Under the pieces are notes generated by a model. The model worked only from the letters and a program-made list of their open reading frames with translations. It had not been told where the DNA came from and did not search any database. The translations under genes were made by a program, and so were the position numbers. 64,000 nucleotides of DNA from Piezodorus guildinii (taxonomy: Eukaryota; Arthropoda; Insecta; Hemiptera; Pentatomidae): the NCBI GenBank assembly GCA_023052935.1, contig CM041297.1, positions 96,680,484-96,744,483 of the forward strand. Direction: 5' to 3'. Shown one piece after another: positions 1 through 10,410 of this stretch (position 1 is its first letter; the number at the start of each line of letters is the position of its first letter).

Positions 1-43
1 AGTCTGACGGGGCTTATATGCGAATATTTTAAATTTTCTTCCA
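1..43 (-). mobile_element. Family H repeat, internal fragment cut by the window edge
   Basis: These bases match the minus-strand interior of the ~0.9 kb H repeat (same segment at about 35,025-35,080, containing agtctgac.ggg and ttttaaatttnctticc-like stretches). The rest of the copy would lie outside the window. It is non-coding. Confidence 0.6.
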
Positions 44-47
44 ATTA

Positions 48-240
48 TAAAAAATAAAATAAAAAAAAAAAATAAATAAAAAAAAAATAAAAAAAAAAAA
101 TAAAATAAAAAAAAACTGTACTACTACGATTATTATTATTTATTTATTTTATTTTTATCTTTAATTATTCTTCTTTGAAATTTTTATTTTTTTTTTGTTT
201 TTTTTATTTACTGTACATAAGGAATGAATGACTTCTTATA
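48..240. repeat. A-rich then T-rich low-complexity tract
   Basis: Runs of A with interspersed T (48-115) are followed by T-rich sequence. The right half grades into the Jockey-type 3' UTR that ends near 311. No coding potential is seen. Confidence 0.6.
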
Positions 241-311
241 GCATTAATAATCATTGCCCAAGATTGTGGCAGATTGTATTATTTCTAAATAAATAATTAA
301 AAAAAAAAAAA
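205..311 (+). mobile_element. Jockey-type 3' UTR fragment (J1)
   Basis: The segment around 219-290 (gaatgaatgacttcttata, then a gattgtattgtttct-like block and a poly(A)) matches the 3' UTR end at 24,120-24,228. It is therefore the end of a severely 5'-truncated non-LTR retrotransposon. Its tail merges with the A-run of the adjacent minus-strand SINE-A. No ORF is retained. Confidence 0.55.
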
Positions 312-456
312 CAACTGTCCTACTACAAACGATGAAGGGCCCTAGGGGTCAGAACATATAGAGATCCGTACTGCTTCTAGGCCAACGGCCGTGTAATAAG
401 ACCTTGATCACGCTCATCGGCCAGGGTTTTTTTTCCAAATTTTGAGTACCCACTTT
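299..456 (-). mobile_element. SINE-A, 5'-truncated, minus strand
   Basis: Read on the minus strand this matches the body and 3' end of the full SINE-A at 60,376-60,740: ggtacccac box, ggcc.aacggc, gtactg..ccc and a terminal run that is A on the plus strand (poly(T) in element orientation). The tRNA-like head is missing. It abuts a plus-strand copy head to head. Confidence 0.8.
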
Positions 457-614
457 TAATTGGGTATCCAAAAATGGCAAAAACTGGCGCCTGAACGTAA
501 TTAAGGCATAATTACCTCATTTTACTGCCTTTGGCCAAGAAACAGTACAAATATCTGTATGTACTGAGCCCAGGAACCCTTCATAGGTTAAGTGGTTCAG
601 GTTTTTTTTTTTTT
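457..614 (+). mobile_element. SINE-A, 5'-truncated, plus strand
   Basis: This starts in the tgggtaccca-like box and runs through attaaggc.taat, tttggcc.agaaacagtaca and tgtactgagccc to a run of 13 T (602-614). It matches 60,540-60,695. It is arranged head to head with the 299-456 copy, so the pair can fold into a hairpin with arms of about 150 nt. Confidence 0.85.
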
Positions 615-829
615 AAGGTATTTTTTATATATTATTATTATATATTATTTGGTATTTGATAGTGGAGAGTGATGAACAGTGGATACAACTAAGTGATTAT
701 TGTATATACTAATTAATATTGTTAGATATTTCCATCGAAACTCAATTTAATTCTTTATCATATTTTGTTATATCTAACACAAAAAAAAATTTATTTCAAA
801 TTATGAATTTATCTGTTTGGAGAAAGAAC

Positions 830-1232
830 CCGTTCAACCAATACAGAGACTACGATGGACCATTGAGCTCCTACACTTCCGTAACTCGGTAAACATCTGA
901 TAGATCGGCGATTTATTATTCATTAACCGGACTCGGAATAACAAGATGGCGAATAAAAGCCGACAGGTTAGTTCTCACGGGGGCCAAAAAGAGCAAAGAG
1001 ACGTTGACTTTGATATATTCCCAGGCCGAAGCACGCAAGCCCACATTCGCCCTCATACATAACTCTATGGATTATAATTTTTCTTCCTCCGAGTCGCTGA
1101 GACGGTTATATCTTTATAATGGGGTTATACCCAGAGGGAGTAAATCATACTTGCTTTCTCGGTGCAACATTATACGCCTGCGTCAAAAGAGTCCTGTATT
1201 AATCGAGGGATTTCATTCCTGGTAAAAAGTCA
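830..1232. other. GC-richer unique island, candidate regulatory element
   Basis: Base composition is more balanced than the flanks and no repeat similarity was seen inside the window. It has a 73-codon open stretch (1004-1225) with no recognisable domain. Motifs include cattaaccgg and aagatggcg. It is probably a non-coding unique element; a short exon cannot be excluded. Confidence 0.35.
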
Positions 1233-1244
1233 AGCACTTATTCT

Positions 1245-1562
1245 TAGTGGTGGGCATAATCGAATGATCGTCGGATGATCGGACTTCGATGATTTAAATA
1301 ATCGAATAATTATTTAGAGACAACATGCCACAATCCCCGTCAAATTTATGTCACAATTTATGTGATGAGTAAAAAAAAAAGTAAAAAAAAAAGGTCGTTG
1401 GACTATCCAAGCTCCTTACAGTCCCTCGATTATCGTTAACCAATTAAGTTCGAATGATCATTCGTTTCTCCAAACCGATTAATTAATCCGATAATCAATT
1501 AATTCGAATGATTGAAATAATCGAATGGTCCCATAATCGTCATTCGATTATGCCCACCCCTA
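1245..1562. mobile_element. hAT-like MITE with TIRs and 8-bp TSD
   Basis: The 318 bp non-coding element has terminal inverted repeats: the left end begins TAGTGGTGGGCATAATCGAA and the right end is its complement (TTCGATTATGCCCACCCCTA). The flanks are CTTATTCT (1237-1244) and CTTATTCA (1563-1570), an 8-bp duplication with one mismatch, as expected for hAT transposase. The interior is rich in TAATCGAAT-like subrepeats and has no ORF, so it must be mobilised by another element's transposase. Confidence 0.9.
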
Positions 1563-1569
1563 CTTATTC

Positions 1570-2320
1570 AGTCTCCGAGATAGAGTTATGCAATTTCTGT
1601 TTTTAATTAAGATTAAGCATTAAAATATAAAAGTTAGAATAAATTCAATTAAATAGAGGATGGAATCAGGATAATTCTCTTCTCGAAGAAAGTAATAAAG
1701 TTTTCTTTTTAAAATAATACCTTTATCTATACCAATACAGTACCAATATAAATACAACACTACACCCCGTTTTATCACTACACCAAACATCAGGTAACAT
1801 AAGACATAAAGAGTATTCAAAAGGTGTTTTAAAGAAAATTGTACACCAAAATCTTATTCGAAAGAGAAAAGTATCCTTCCTATGTTATTCAATGTTTCTT
1901 TGGTTACCGATTTCATAAACATAAGAAGAAAAAGGTTTTATGTATTGGGTACGCCAAGCCATATAAAAAGAATTTACTTTGTTAGTAATGAAATATAGTT
2001 TGAATTCAGTAAACAGTTTTTTTGTAATTAATTATAATTTTTATATAATTCTTTGAGTACTGTGTCTTTATGAAAAGAAGATAATGTTCGATATAACTTT
2101 ACAATGATGCAACTATACATTTTTTATAAGCTTCACATCAATCAGAATAATAATTAACTTAAATTAGACTCATTAGATTATTTAAAAGGTACTCTAATAC
2201 TTATATTGTTCCATGATCAAAAAATAATATAAGGTTGATAATAGTATGAATAATAACCGTAAAGTATTAATGATAACAATTTAAAGAGGATTCACTTCGA
2301 GTTCAAGTTCGATTATACAG
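1570..2320. other. AT-rich sequence, nothing identified
   Basis: No repeat family or convincing ORF was recognised; a 66-codon minus open frame at 1620-1820 looks random. Confidence 0.4.
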
Positions 2321-2337
2321 CTAATAAATAATATAAG

Positions 2338-2524
2338 GTTGTTGTTTTGGTTTTTTATTTATTATTATTTTATTGTATATATATGAATTTATTTATTTTC
2401 TATTTTATGTAATTTGACTATTATTATCATTTTCTGTATATATAGTATGAATGTGGTCTCATATCAATATTATTATTGTTCATTTTGTAACAAATTGTAA
2501 TACATCTCAATAAATAAAAAAATA
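2338..2524 (+). mobile_element. Solo 3' end of the main Jockey-type element with 15-bp TSD (J2)
   Basis: This 187 bp piece equals the last ~190 bp of the 3' UTR of the copy at 17,763-19,076, including tgtaatttgactattatta, atgaatgtggtctcatatca and tgtaacaaattgtaatacatctcaataaa. It is flanked by a perfect 15-bp duplication, aataaataatataag (2323-2337 and 2525-2539). This is extreme 5' truncation during target-primed reverse transcription. Confidence 0.92.
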
Positions 2525-2539
2525 AATAAATAATATAAG

Positions 2540-3344
2540 AACCCAATATCAAATTGAAAATGGATTTATTGAATTTTAATAATTATTCGTTAATACGAAT
2601 CTCTTATATCAAAATGTGACAGCCATTAATTCACTATAATAAAATGAGACTTAATGGAATATTTTTCATTCTTTTTTAATAAGCAAATAAAAATTAATTC
2701 ATTTTAACCAAATTGATAATAATTTATAATTTTAATATGATCTCATTTACCAACATTTGTTAGAAAAGATTATTGACAATCCCCCAGGAATAGTACATTT
2801 ACATATTCAAAGTTTTGTTAATTTATTTAAGTTTTTTTTTATTTCATAAAATTTATATTAAGCATGCCAAACTTACCCCACCACCGTTTAATGATTAAAA
2901 AAGTTCCATCTGCTTACCTAAAACAAAAAAACAAATTATTAGAAATAATATAGGATTATATAATTATGTATCTTGATTACATATATGATATAAATATAAT
3001 AAAAATATTACACAAAGTTAAAAAATACAGTAAATAAAACAGAGGTCATTTAAAAACTAACGCGATGAGTAGTTATTACTTTTGTAAAGAATTGTAGGAT
3101 TTCTCGTAAAAGAATTTGTTGTATGTTATGATATTCATTTTTTCAGTTGACTGTATATTTTTTATATTTATTAATATAATTTTAACCAATAATTTTTAAA
3201 ATTTTCGTAATATTTTGAGTATACTTTGAAGCAAAATTATCAATTTGTAAACAAAAAAATAATTAAAAGTTCTGGTAAATTTTATCTTCTGAATAATTAT
3301 ATTATACATATTAGATTGTTCTAGTCTTAAACGTCTATTCTGAG
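2540..3344. other. AT-rich sequence, nothing identified
   Basis: No repeat or coding signal recognised. Confidence 0.4.
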
Positions 3345-3655
3345 GTCACCTGTTGTATATTCGCTAGCTTATGAGAATTTGATGCACCAAGTCACGGATT
3401 CAAACCTGGTATATGATACTGATTTTTAATGGGGATAGTAAATGTTCGGTTATTCCGTCCTTCACAGAGGACGTAAAATGGGTTTCCCGGCCTAGCACAG
3501 GCTAACCATAATGACAATACGTGTCAGGTAATCGTTAAAGACCTCAATCGCTTGTTGGGTTTAATTAACCTGGCATGGAAAGACAAAATTTAGGGCTAAT
3601 ATTATACCACGATCCGATTAACTACAATATAATAAAAGTGACTTTAAATAAATAA
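3345..3655 (+). mobile_element. SINE-B (tRNA-derived)
   Basis: A degenerate tRNA-like head has a B-box-like ggattcaaacc (about 3399). It is followed by the family body: tattccgtccttcacagagg, gacgtaaaatggg, a gtcaggtaatcgttaaagac block and a gatccgattaactac block ending in aataaataaac. The same body recurs at 26,618-26,835, 32,033-32,320 and (minus) 56,815-57,000, which defines the family. Confidence 0.75.
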
Positions 3656-3659
3656 ACAT

Positions 3660-4540
3660 TTTCTCTCGTTTTTTAAACTCGAAAATATATTTATCTTTTA
3701 ATTAATTATCTAATTATAGATTAGTCCATAAAAAAAAAAGTTCCTTCAGAAAAAAAAACAAACAAACCTTCGATTTCTCTCAAAATTCATAGTTGAAAAT
3801 TCCATTTTTCTCAATTCCATCATGGATAGCTGTTTTATGATATGCCCAAGAAATAATGAAAATAAATATTATAATTTAGTTCTCATCAAAAATATTTTGC
3901 TTTTGTGTAGCAAAAATAATTCCACTCTCTTTCTTTAATAATTTAAAAAAACTAATTTTACGGTATCTAATGACTAAATATGAAAATGATTCTATAAGAG
4001 AGAAAATACTTTATTTATAAAGTAGCGCTGCTTAACTATATTGGGTTGCTTATAAAACAGCATACTATAGTTCCCTTAGAAATATTTGTTTAAAATTATT
4101 ATAATAATAAGCATAGCTTTAGAAGAAGAAATTCCCATTTGGATTTTGCATGCTCAACTTCGCTGAGTTGCCATAAGTACAAAGCATACCGGATTAATCC
4201 TGAAGACAAATTTGAGGAAAAAATAGAGATACTGCCAAATAGAAATGATTAGACATTACTGATTTCGAAATTGCTCATGGTCATATATAAATCGAGCCTA
4301 GCCTCAATATATGTGGTGATGCAGGATTCCCAGTAAGTCCAGAATTATGGTCTTCGCTATGTTTTGCAACTGTTTTCTTTCGAGTCCATACCTCTCCAAA
4401 AATGATCCAGTATCTACTAGAATGGTTCTCCTGCTTCCGAACCTAAGTCCCGTGACTGTAAATTCTTTTTCGCCAAACTCCTCAAGAAATTTTTCTTGCA
4501 GATATGGAATACTATGTGATATATAATTATATTTAATTTA
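3660..4540. other. AT-rich sequence, nothing identified
   Basis: A mildly GC-richer part (4130-4510) has no repeat match and no convincing ORF. Confidence 0.35.
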
Positions 4541-4559
4541 AAAAAAAAAAAATATTATT

Positions 4560-5490
4560 TTTATTTATTTGACAACAAGTAATATACAAATGCCTTTGGG
4601 CATATATTGTAACATTGATGACCATTACGAAAAACCTCCTTCAGGATTCTTCTGAACTCGTGAGCGAAGAAACCTCCTAGTGAAGGCACTCCTTGGCGTG
4701 GAAGATCTGCTAAAGAATTAGGTCTCTGCACCAGAGGCGTTTCAGTCTCCTTGGAGGGTTTTGTGGTAGTGTATCAGTCAGTAATGTTTGTACCAGTAGG
4801 TTTGGATGTCTAGCGAGTGAGTCGTGAAAATGTTTGTAATATTTATTAATGATATCCGTTACGATTGGTATGTTGAGGTCTTTGTGTAATGATTTATTGG
4901 TTACGTAAAAGGAACAGTGAGTGATGAAGCGGAGGAATTTAGATTGAAAGATTTGAATTGTCTGCAAGTGTGATTTTTTGCATGAGCCCCACACCAGAGT
5001 ACCGTACGTTCATATAGGTTTAAGTAACATGTTGTATATGATGATTTTGTTGCTTATTGATAATTTGTTTTTATGGTGAAGAAGTCGTCTAAGTATTGAT
5101 AGTCGATGATTTAGTCTTTTTTTTAAGGTAGTTACGTGTGATTTCCATGTTAGGCGTCTATCCATTGTTGAGTCCTAAGTATTTTGTTTCTGTTTGTTTG
5201 GGTAATTGAACATTGTAAAGTGTTAGTGGAGGACAATCAGAATGCCTAAGCGTGAATTTTACAAGACTTGATTTCTGTATGTTTATTTTAATACGCCATT
5301 TATCAAGCCAATCTTGGTGTAAATTTAAATGGGTTTGAACATTATGTGAGGCTATGGTCGGATCAGTACTTGTTGAGAATATCACGGTGACGTCTGCGTA
5401 CGTTGCAAGTAATTCGTCGGGTGTTAGTGGTATGTCATAAGTGTATATAGTATACAGAACTGGACCTAAAATGCACCAACTCGACAGTAG
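4560..5490 (-). pseudogene. Jockey-type reverse transcriptase, 3' half, inactive (J3)
   Basis: On the minus strand this reads as the C-terminal half of a Jockey-type RT: ILGPVLYTIYTYDIP, then the palm motif ATYADV, WRIKIN, KYLG, LVWGS, IQIFQSK, LHKDLNIP and the family C-terminus PPRRLKRLWCRDLIL before a stop near 4713. The catalytic box is YADV instead of YADD (5389-5400), so the second metal-binding Asp is lost. There is a frame break near 5160 after KYLGLNNG. The 5' end is truncated just inside the PQGS-LGP motif. The A/T-rich 3' tail lies near 4545-4575. It is a dead copy. Confidence 0.88.
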
Positions 5491-5499
5491 TCGGAATGT

Positions 5500-7130
5500 T
5501 TGCCATCTTGGTTGACCACGAAAAACCTATCCTCAAAAAAAAATAAATGAATTCATTTTTTTTTTCTAATTTAGGTTTATCATTTTTTCCTTATACATAT
5601 AAAAAATTCCTCCTATCGGATATCATGTAGGTTTTAATTATCTAGAGAGTTCAAGTTAATATTTTTCACCATCTTCGCCAAGTCCCCAATATCCACACAG
5701 AGATTCTAAATTAAAATAATAAAAAATGTTTCTAAAATAGTACAATGGGGTGTTATAAGAATAACAAAATCGATATTTATATTTTTTTTTATTATTATAT
5801 ACTACCATATTATTTAGAAGATAAGATTTTCCTTGCCTACAAATTCCATCTATAAACGCTAGGCTAGGAAAGCAATAGATGATGAATAATTCCGCCCTTT
5901 ATCTTAGAAGAGTCCTAGGCACTGGAACGTGCTACGGTGCTTATTAAGTATTCATACCCGAGCACTTGCTCTAAGGGAGAGGGTGAAAAAGCAGAGCTGG
6001 AATATCAAAATAACACAGACCTTATAAATCCTCCAGCCCGATGATGCAATGCTGCAATATAAGGATACGTGTTGGAAATTCTTCCCTCTCTTGGAAGAGT
6101 GCGAAAAAACGTGTCAAGAGATAAAACAGAAAAGAGGAAAACAAAAAAAAACAAGGGCCCGTTACTTAGCCCTAAAATAGGGGAGGAGGAATGGTAAATT
6201 ACATTTCGCAATTTCGCTGGTGAGAGGTAACCTGGAGGCTTAGCAAATGTAAATTTCCAGGAGCGGAAGAGGCATTGCTTCTCGCAGAGGATCCTCTCCC
6301 GAGAAATGGCCCTCTGCTCTTCCAAGCAATACATAACCCTGATTAAACTGAGATAATGAAAAGGGACTAGCATATTTATACATTAACATATAACACGTTA
6401 TACATATAAAGCCTATGGTCAAACATGGACCTAACAGCCAACAAGTTAACATTTACATCACATTTCATACCGAACATTTACATTTGTGAAACGTTTTATG
6501 TTTTTCCCGAAGTTTATTACTTTGAGAAATTCAAGGACTTGAAAAAATGTGTATGCTTACGTTAGGTCATCAATAGTAGAAAAACATATCAAGAAAATAA
6601 GTCCTTTCGGCATTCTGTTTATTTTTATTGCATGTCACTTCATATCTCCCTCTTCAGACAATTTTATCTTTCAGGTCTGTTTGAGCGGATTAATCCGAAT
6701 TGCGGCCCGTGATATTTTACAACCCTCCAAATTTTCTGAATTGAGTCCCAGCCTATAATAGATTATTGGGTCCCATACATGTAAAATGTGAAAGATATAG
6801 GAACGCCTTATCAGCGCCACCTGATTAACTGTATTGCGTAGAACAGATAGTGACGTTTATGTCATAGAAGAGTTCTGATGACAAGAAAAACTACACACAT
6901 GGACTTAATCAGTTTTAAATTAAATTACAACCAAATGACACATTGATTGACTAAATCAAGTTTCATCAGATAAAAATAAATATTTAGGAAGTAAAGAAAT
7001 GTACTGTGATTTAATGCTTAAATATCAGTGATATATATTTCACCATACAACGGTATTAAATATCAGGTTTACCAATATCAGACACCAGTAGTCGATAGTT
7101 ATTAAGAAGCTTATCGTAAAGTGTATTTAA
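5500..7130. other. Mixed AT-rich and GC-richer unique sequence
   Basis: A GC-richer island spans about 5830-6400 and another about 6640-6860. Overlapping minus open frames (6005-6373, 6240-6452) show no domain, and a plus frame (6549-6758) is likewise unrecognised. These may be conserved non-coding elements. Confidence 0.3.
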
Positions 7131-7132
7131 AA

Positions 7133-7134
<2 letters not shown>

Positions 7135-7185
<51 letters not shown>

Positions 7186-7190
7186 ATATA
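7135..7190. repeat. (TA)n microsatellite
   Basis: Near-perfect TA dinucleotide tract with one phase slip. Confidence 0.95.
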
Positions 7191-7382
7191 TTTATTTATT
7201 TCTTAAGTAAAAATTAGTTTATGAGGAGAAAAAAAATGTAATTTGAAAATACAGTACAATACAATACTGCTTCCTGTTTTAAGGAGTACAACACTACGAT
7301 CATCAATGTCTGGGGATTATATTTAGGTGGATTAATTTTTAATGTAAAATAGAGCCTATTTCATATTAATAAAATTAAAAAT

Positions 7383-7638
7383 CTGGTGCGGGCAACACTT
7401 TCTTGGGCGGCTTTCTCTTCCCACCGATGTTAAGTATATTTAATATTTAAGAATATTAAATAAAGTTTAAATAATTAAATTCAGTTTCGTTGAAAGCATA
7501 TATTTTAGATTTGATAATATAAGAATATGAAATTGTAAATATACATATCTCTAAGTTTATCTCCGATTCTTCAATTTTCATTTTGCTTCCCAACGGTATG
7601 TTATAGATCTATATTATTAGTCTTTCGTTCAAAAAAAA
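7383..7638 (+). mobile_element. Family H copy H1, left part (split by H2)
   Basis: This begins with the H left-end signature tctggtgcgggcaaca and runs to the cttcccaacggtatgtta box and ttcaaaaa. The next H box continues at 9197, because copy H2 is inserted here. It is non-coding. Confidence 0.8.
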
Positions 7639-7752
7639 ATAAATCTGAAGCGAGCAGCATTTCATTAACCTCTGTTGTTAAAATATATATATTTTTTTTT
7701 CTTTTAAGTTAGACTTGGACAAATGTTAAAGAATTAAATTAAATTTCGATGG
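7639..7752 (+). mobile_element. Family H copy H2, left part (split by Jockey J4)
   Basis: This starts tctgaagcgagcagca, a diverged H left end; cattaacctctgttgtt aligns with the 21,285 copy. It runs to tttcgatgg, where the Jockey fragment J4 interrupts the usual tttcgatrgaaacatgtgtt box. Confidence 0.75.
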
Positions 7753-8502
7753 CCCAAACCCTTCAGTCCCACATCAAAGCCATTGAAGAATGGTGTCAAA
7801 ATTGGAGGATTAAAATAAATCCCAACAAATCCCACCAAATCACCTTTACCCTTTGTCGCAAACCGATGACTTCCTGCCCCCCAGTATCCTTTAATAACAT
7901 TACCCTTACTTCTGTAGAACAAATCCTTACTTGGAATCCTCACACAAGACTGAAACGACAAGAAACCGCTCGAAGATATCGATTACTACAACACTTACTA
8001 GACAAACGTTCAAAACTTCCAGTACATTACAAAAGACTCATCTACATCACAATAATCAGTCCTATTTGGACATATAGAATCGAGCTTTGGGGCTCTACGA
8101 AACCATCTAATTCCTCCCGCATCCAGTCCTTACAATCCAAAATCCTTCGCAAAATCCTGAATGCTCCTTATTTTGTCACAAATCAACTCCTCCATAATGA
8201 CCTAAATATCCCATTTGTTGCAGACATAGCCCGTGATAGATACTCCTCTTTCCGTTCTAAACTCCCTGCCCATACAAATCCACTTGTCCGTAATTAATCT
8301 TCCTCAGATATCCCTGATAGCCCTCCAAGGCGACTGAAAAGAAGGTGGCCTCGGGACCTACTGTATTAAAATAGTTAGTGAAGTGCTACCACTGGGTAGT
8401 TCTTTCTCAAGACATTTTCATGACTTTTTATATTCATTCTACATATTTACTTATTGTATTCTTTAGTACAGTTGTAAATTACTATGAATAAATAAATAAA
8501 TA
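7753..8502 (+). pseudogene. Jockey-type RT fragment inserted in H2 (J4)
   Basis: An open frame of 182 codons (7749-8297) encodes the RT thumb and post-RT region: WCQNWRIKINPNKS, FTLC, TWNPHTRLKRQE, RLIYITIISPIWTY, ELWGSTKPSNSSRIQSLQSK, ILNAPYFVTN, LHNDLNIPF. The catalytic YADD lies upstream of the truncation. About 11 residues (the YLG..LD block before TWNPHT) are missing compared with the 18.1 kb copy, an internal deletion. PPRRLKRRWPRDLLY follows a stop. The insertion is flanked by tcgatgg (7746-7752 and 8506-8512), the duplicated H target. Confidence 0.88.
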
Positions 8503-9196
8503 AAATCGATGGAAACATGTGTTTCAGACTAAATAATCAAACAATATAAATTATTATCTGGATTATTATTATTTAAGTTTATACTCTTTATTTTTTATAT
8601 TATGTTTAGCTTTTCTACGGTATATTACTATTCTTGTGTTTAAAAACACAAAAATAACCTTTAAAAACATGTTTGCTCTTTTTTCCTTTAGTTGGTTGTC
8701 AAATTCATTCAACTCGTATATTGAGCTGTTTATTATTAATGCTAATAAGATAATATCTTTCATTTTTTTCGAATCTACTAAAGTAAACGTACTTTAGAAG
8801 AGGAAAATTAAAAATATTTAAGCCAAGCCAGACTATTTCAATCAGTATGAGACCTACATGATATAATAGCCTATTAAATTTTACATCGATTTAGTAAGTT
8901 TAATAAAAATCCTTAGAACCGTTTTTCATAAATTTCTGAAAAATGCATGGTATAATGTGGCTCTTCTGGTTTACCGATTTTGATAAAAACGTTGCTGGAA
9001 AATTTCGGAATATGCATACAGTTTCTTCAAAAATGAATTTTCAGTTCCTTACAACTTATCGTTTTCTTTCTGTACTTAACACACAGATCTTTTGGAGGGA
9101 CTTATTTGGATTAAGGGGACTATAAAAAGTGTATTTCGGATGAAAACTGGAATTCGAAAATTTTCAACTAAAGATACAGTAAGATATGAGTAAAAA
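8503..9196 (+). mobile_element. Family H copy H2, right part
   Basis: This resumes at tcgatggaaacatgtgttt and carries the H boxes ggtatattactattcttgtg, tttaagccaagccagacta, tgagacctacatgatat, ttttacatcgatttag, atgcatggtataatgtggct and ctggaattcgaaaattttc. It ends near the right terminus (gtaagatatgagtaaaaat). Confidence 0.8.
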
Positions 9197-9680
9197 TGCA
9201 CCAAAAATTATATATTTTTTGTCTATTCTCCTTTAGTTATTAATCGAATTCGTTTAACTTCTATATTGAATGTTTTTTTATAAATGCTAATAATATTAAT
9301 AATAAGATTATATGGTCAACTTTTCAAAATCTGCAAAATTAAAGGTAAGAGGAAGAAAATTTAAAAAAATGTGCATTTAAGCCTAGTAAAACTATTTCGA
9401 TCTGAATGAAACCTACATAATATTAAAGTCCATTCCTATTAAATTATATATAGATTTATTCAAAAGTGGTTTTTCAGGAAATTTTAAAAAGATTAGAAAA
9501 ATAGCATTAAGTTGTTCATCAGGTTCACCAATTTTTATGAAAAAGTTGCTGTGACTTCTATAATAATATACAAATAATAAACTTTTGTGTAATAATTTGT
9601 AGCACTTCAATTATTTCTAGAACGCTAAAACATTTACTTTGGTAAAAACGTAGCAGGATAAAATTACGGTCTTTTTCCTG
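9197..9680 (+). mobile_element. Family H copy H1, right part
   Basis: This continues the H1 alignment: ctcctttagttattaatcga, then tttaagcctagtaaaact, tgaaacctacataat and caccaatttttatgaaaaag. It decays near 9680. Together with 7383-7638 it is one older H copy that was split by H2. Confidence 0.7.
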
Positions 9681-9689
9681 TTTTTCTTC

Positions 9690-10385
9690 TACAATAATCT
9701 ATAAAGAGAAAAGTTGAAACCGAAATTTCTTTTTTTTTCTTTTTTTTTTACTCTGCCGCAGCTAATGAGCGTGCCATTATTTCTCCATTTGTAATCCGGT
9801 CCTAAACTAGACTCAGAAGTAGAATAATGGGTGGATCATTTGGATCTCTTTAATCACTATTACTTACTGCTAATGCTCTTCTTTATTTATATTATTTTTT
9901 ATAATCCAGGGTAAGATAAAATATATAAGTATTAATGTAAAAAATAACTCTGTTCTATATTAAGGTTAATACAAAATGCATTAACATAGAACTAGGAAAC
10001 ATCAAACACTACAAACAAAAATTATTCATGAGTATTTTTGCAATATGTAAGAATATATAACAATCGTGAAATTAATGTATTCATTTTTTCATAAATATTT
10101 AGCCTCGGTATGCAAGGTTAAAATGTAAAGAACAATATTACTTAAATTTTTAACAGAACAATTTAAGAAACAACAAAGTAAGAAATTAAAACAAAAGATA
10201 ATAGTAGAATTAATAAAAAATAATAAACATAAAACTGATAATAAACTTACAATGAGCTCATACTATAAACAAATGTCAATAAGGCAGGCCTACGATCTTA
10301 CACTCGGTTCCGAACTCACTCTGTGTGTAACCTTTCTTTATTCCAAAAATATAGGTGGTTTCATTTTAAATAATACTCATAATTT
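9690..10385. other. AT-rich sequence, nothing identified
   Basis: No repeat match or coding signal was recognised; there is a T-run near 9728-9750. Confidence 0.35.
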
Positions 10386-10386
10386 T

Positions 10387-10409
10387 AAATAATAATAATA
10401 ATAATAATA
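10387..10409. repeat. (AAT)n microsatellite at an insertion site
   Basis: A short (aat/taa)n tract directly precedes the 5'-truncated Jockey element J5. Confidence 0.85.
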
Positions 10410-10410
10410 C

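Noticed and set aside
7734..7961. Minus ORF over J4
   Set aside because: Shadow of the Jockey-type reading frame on the opposite strand.
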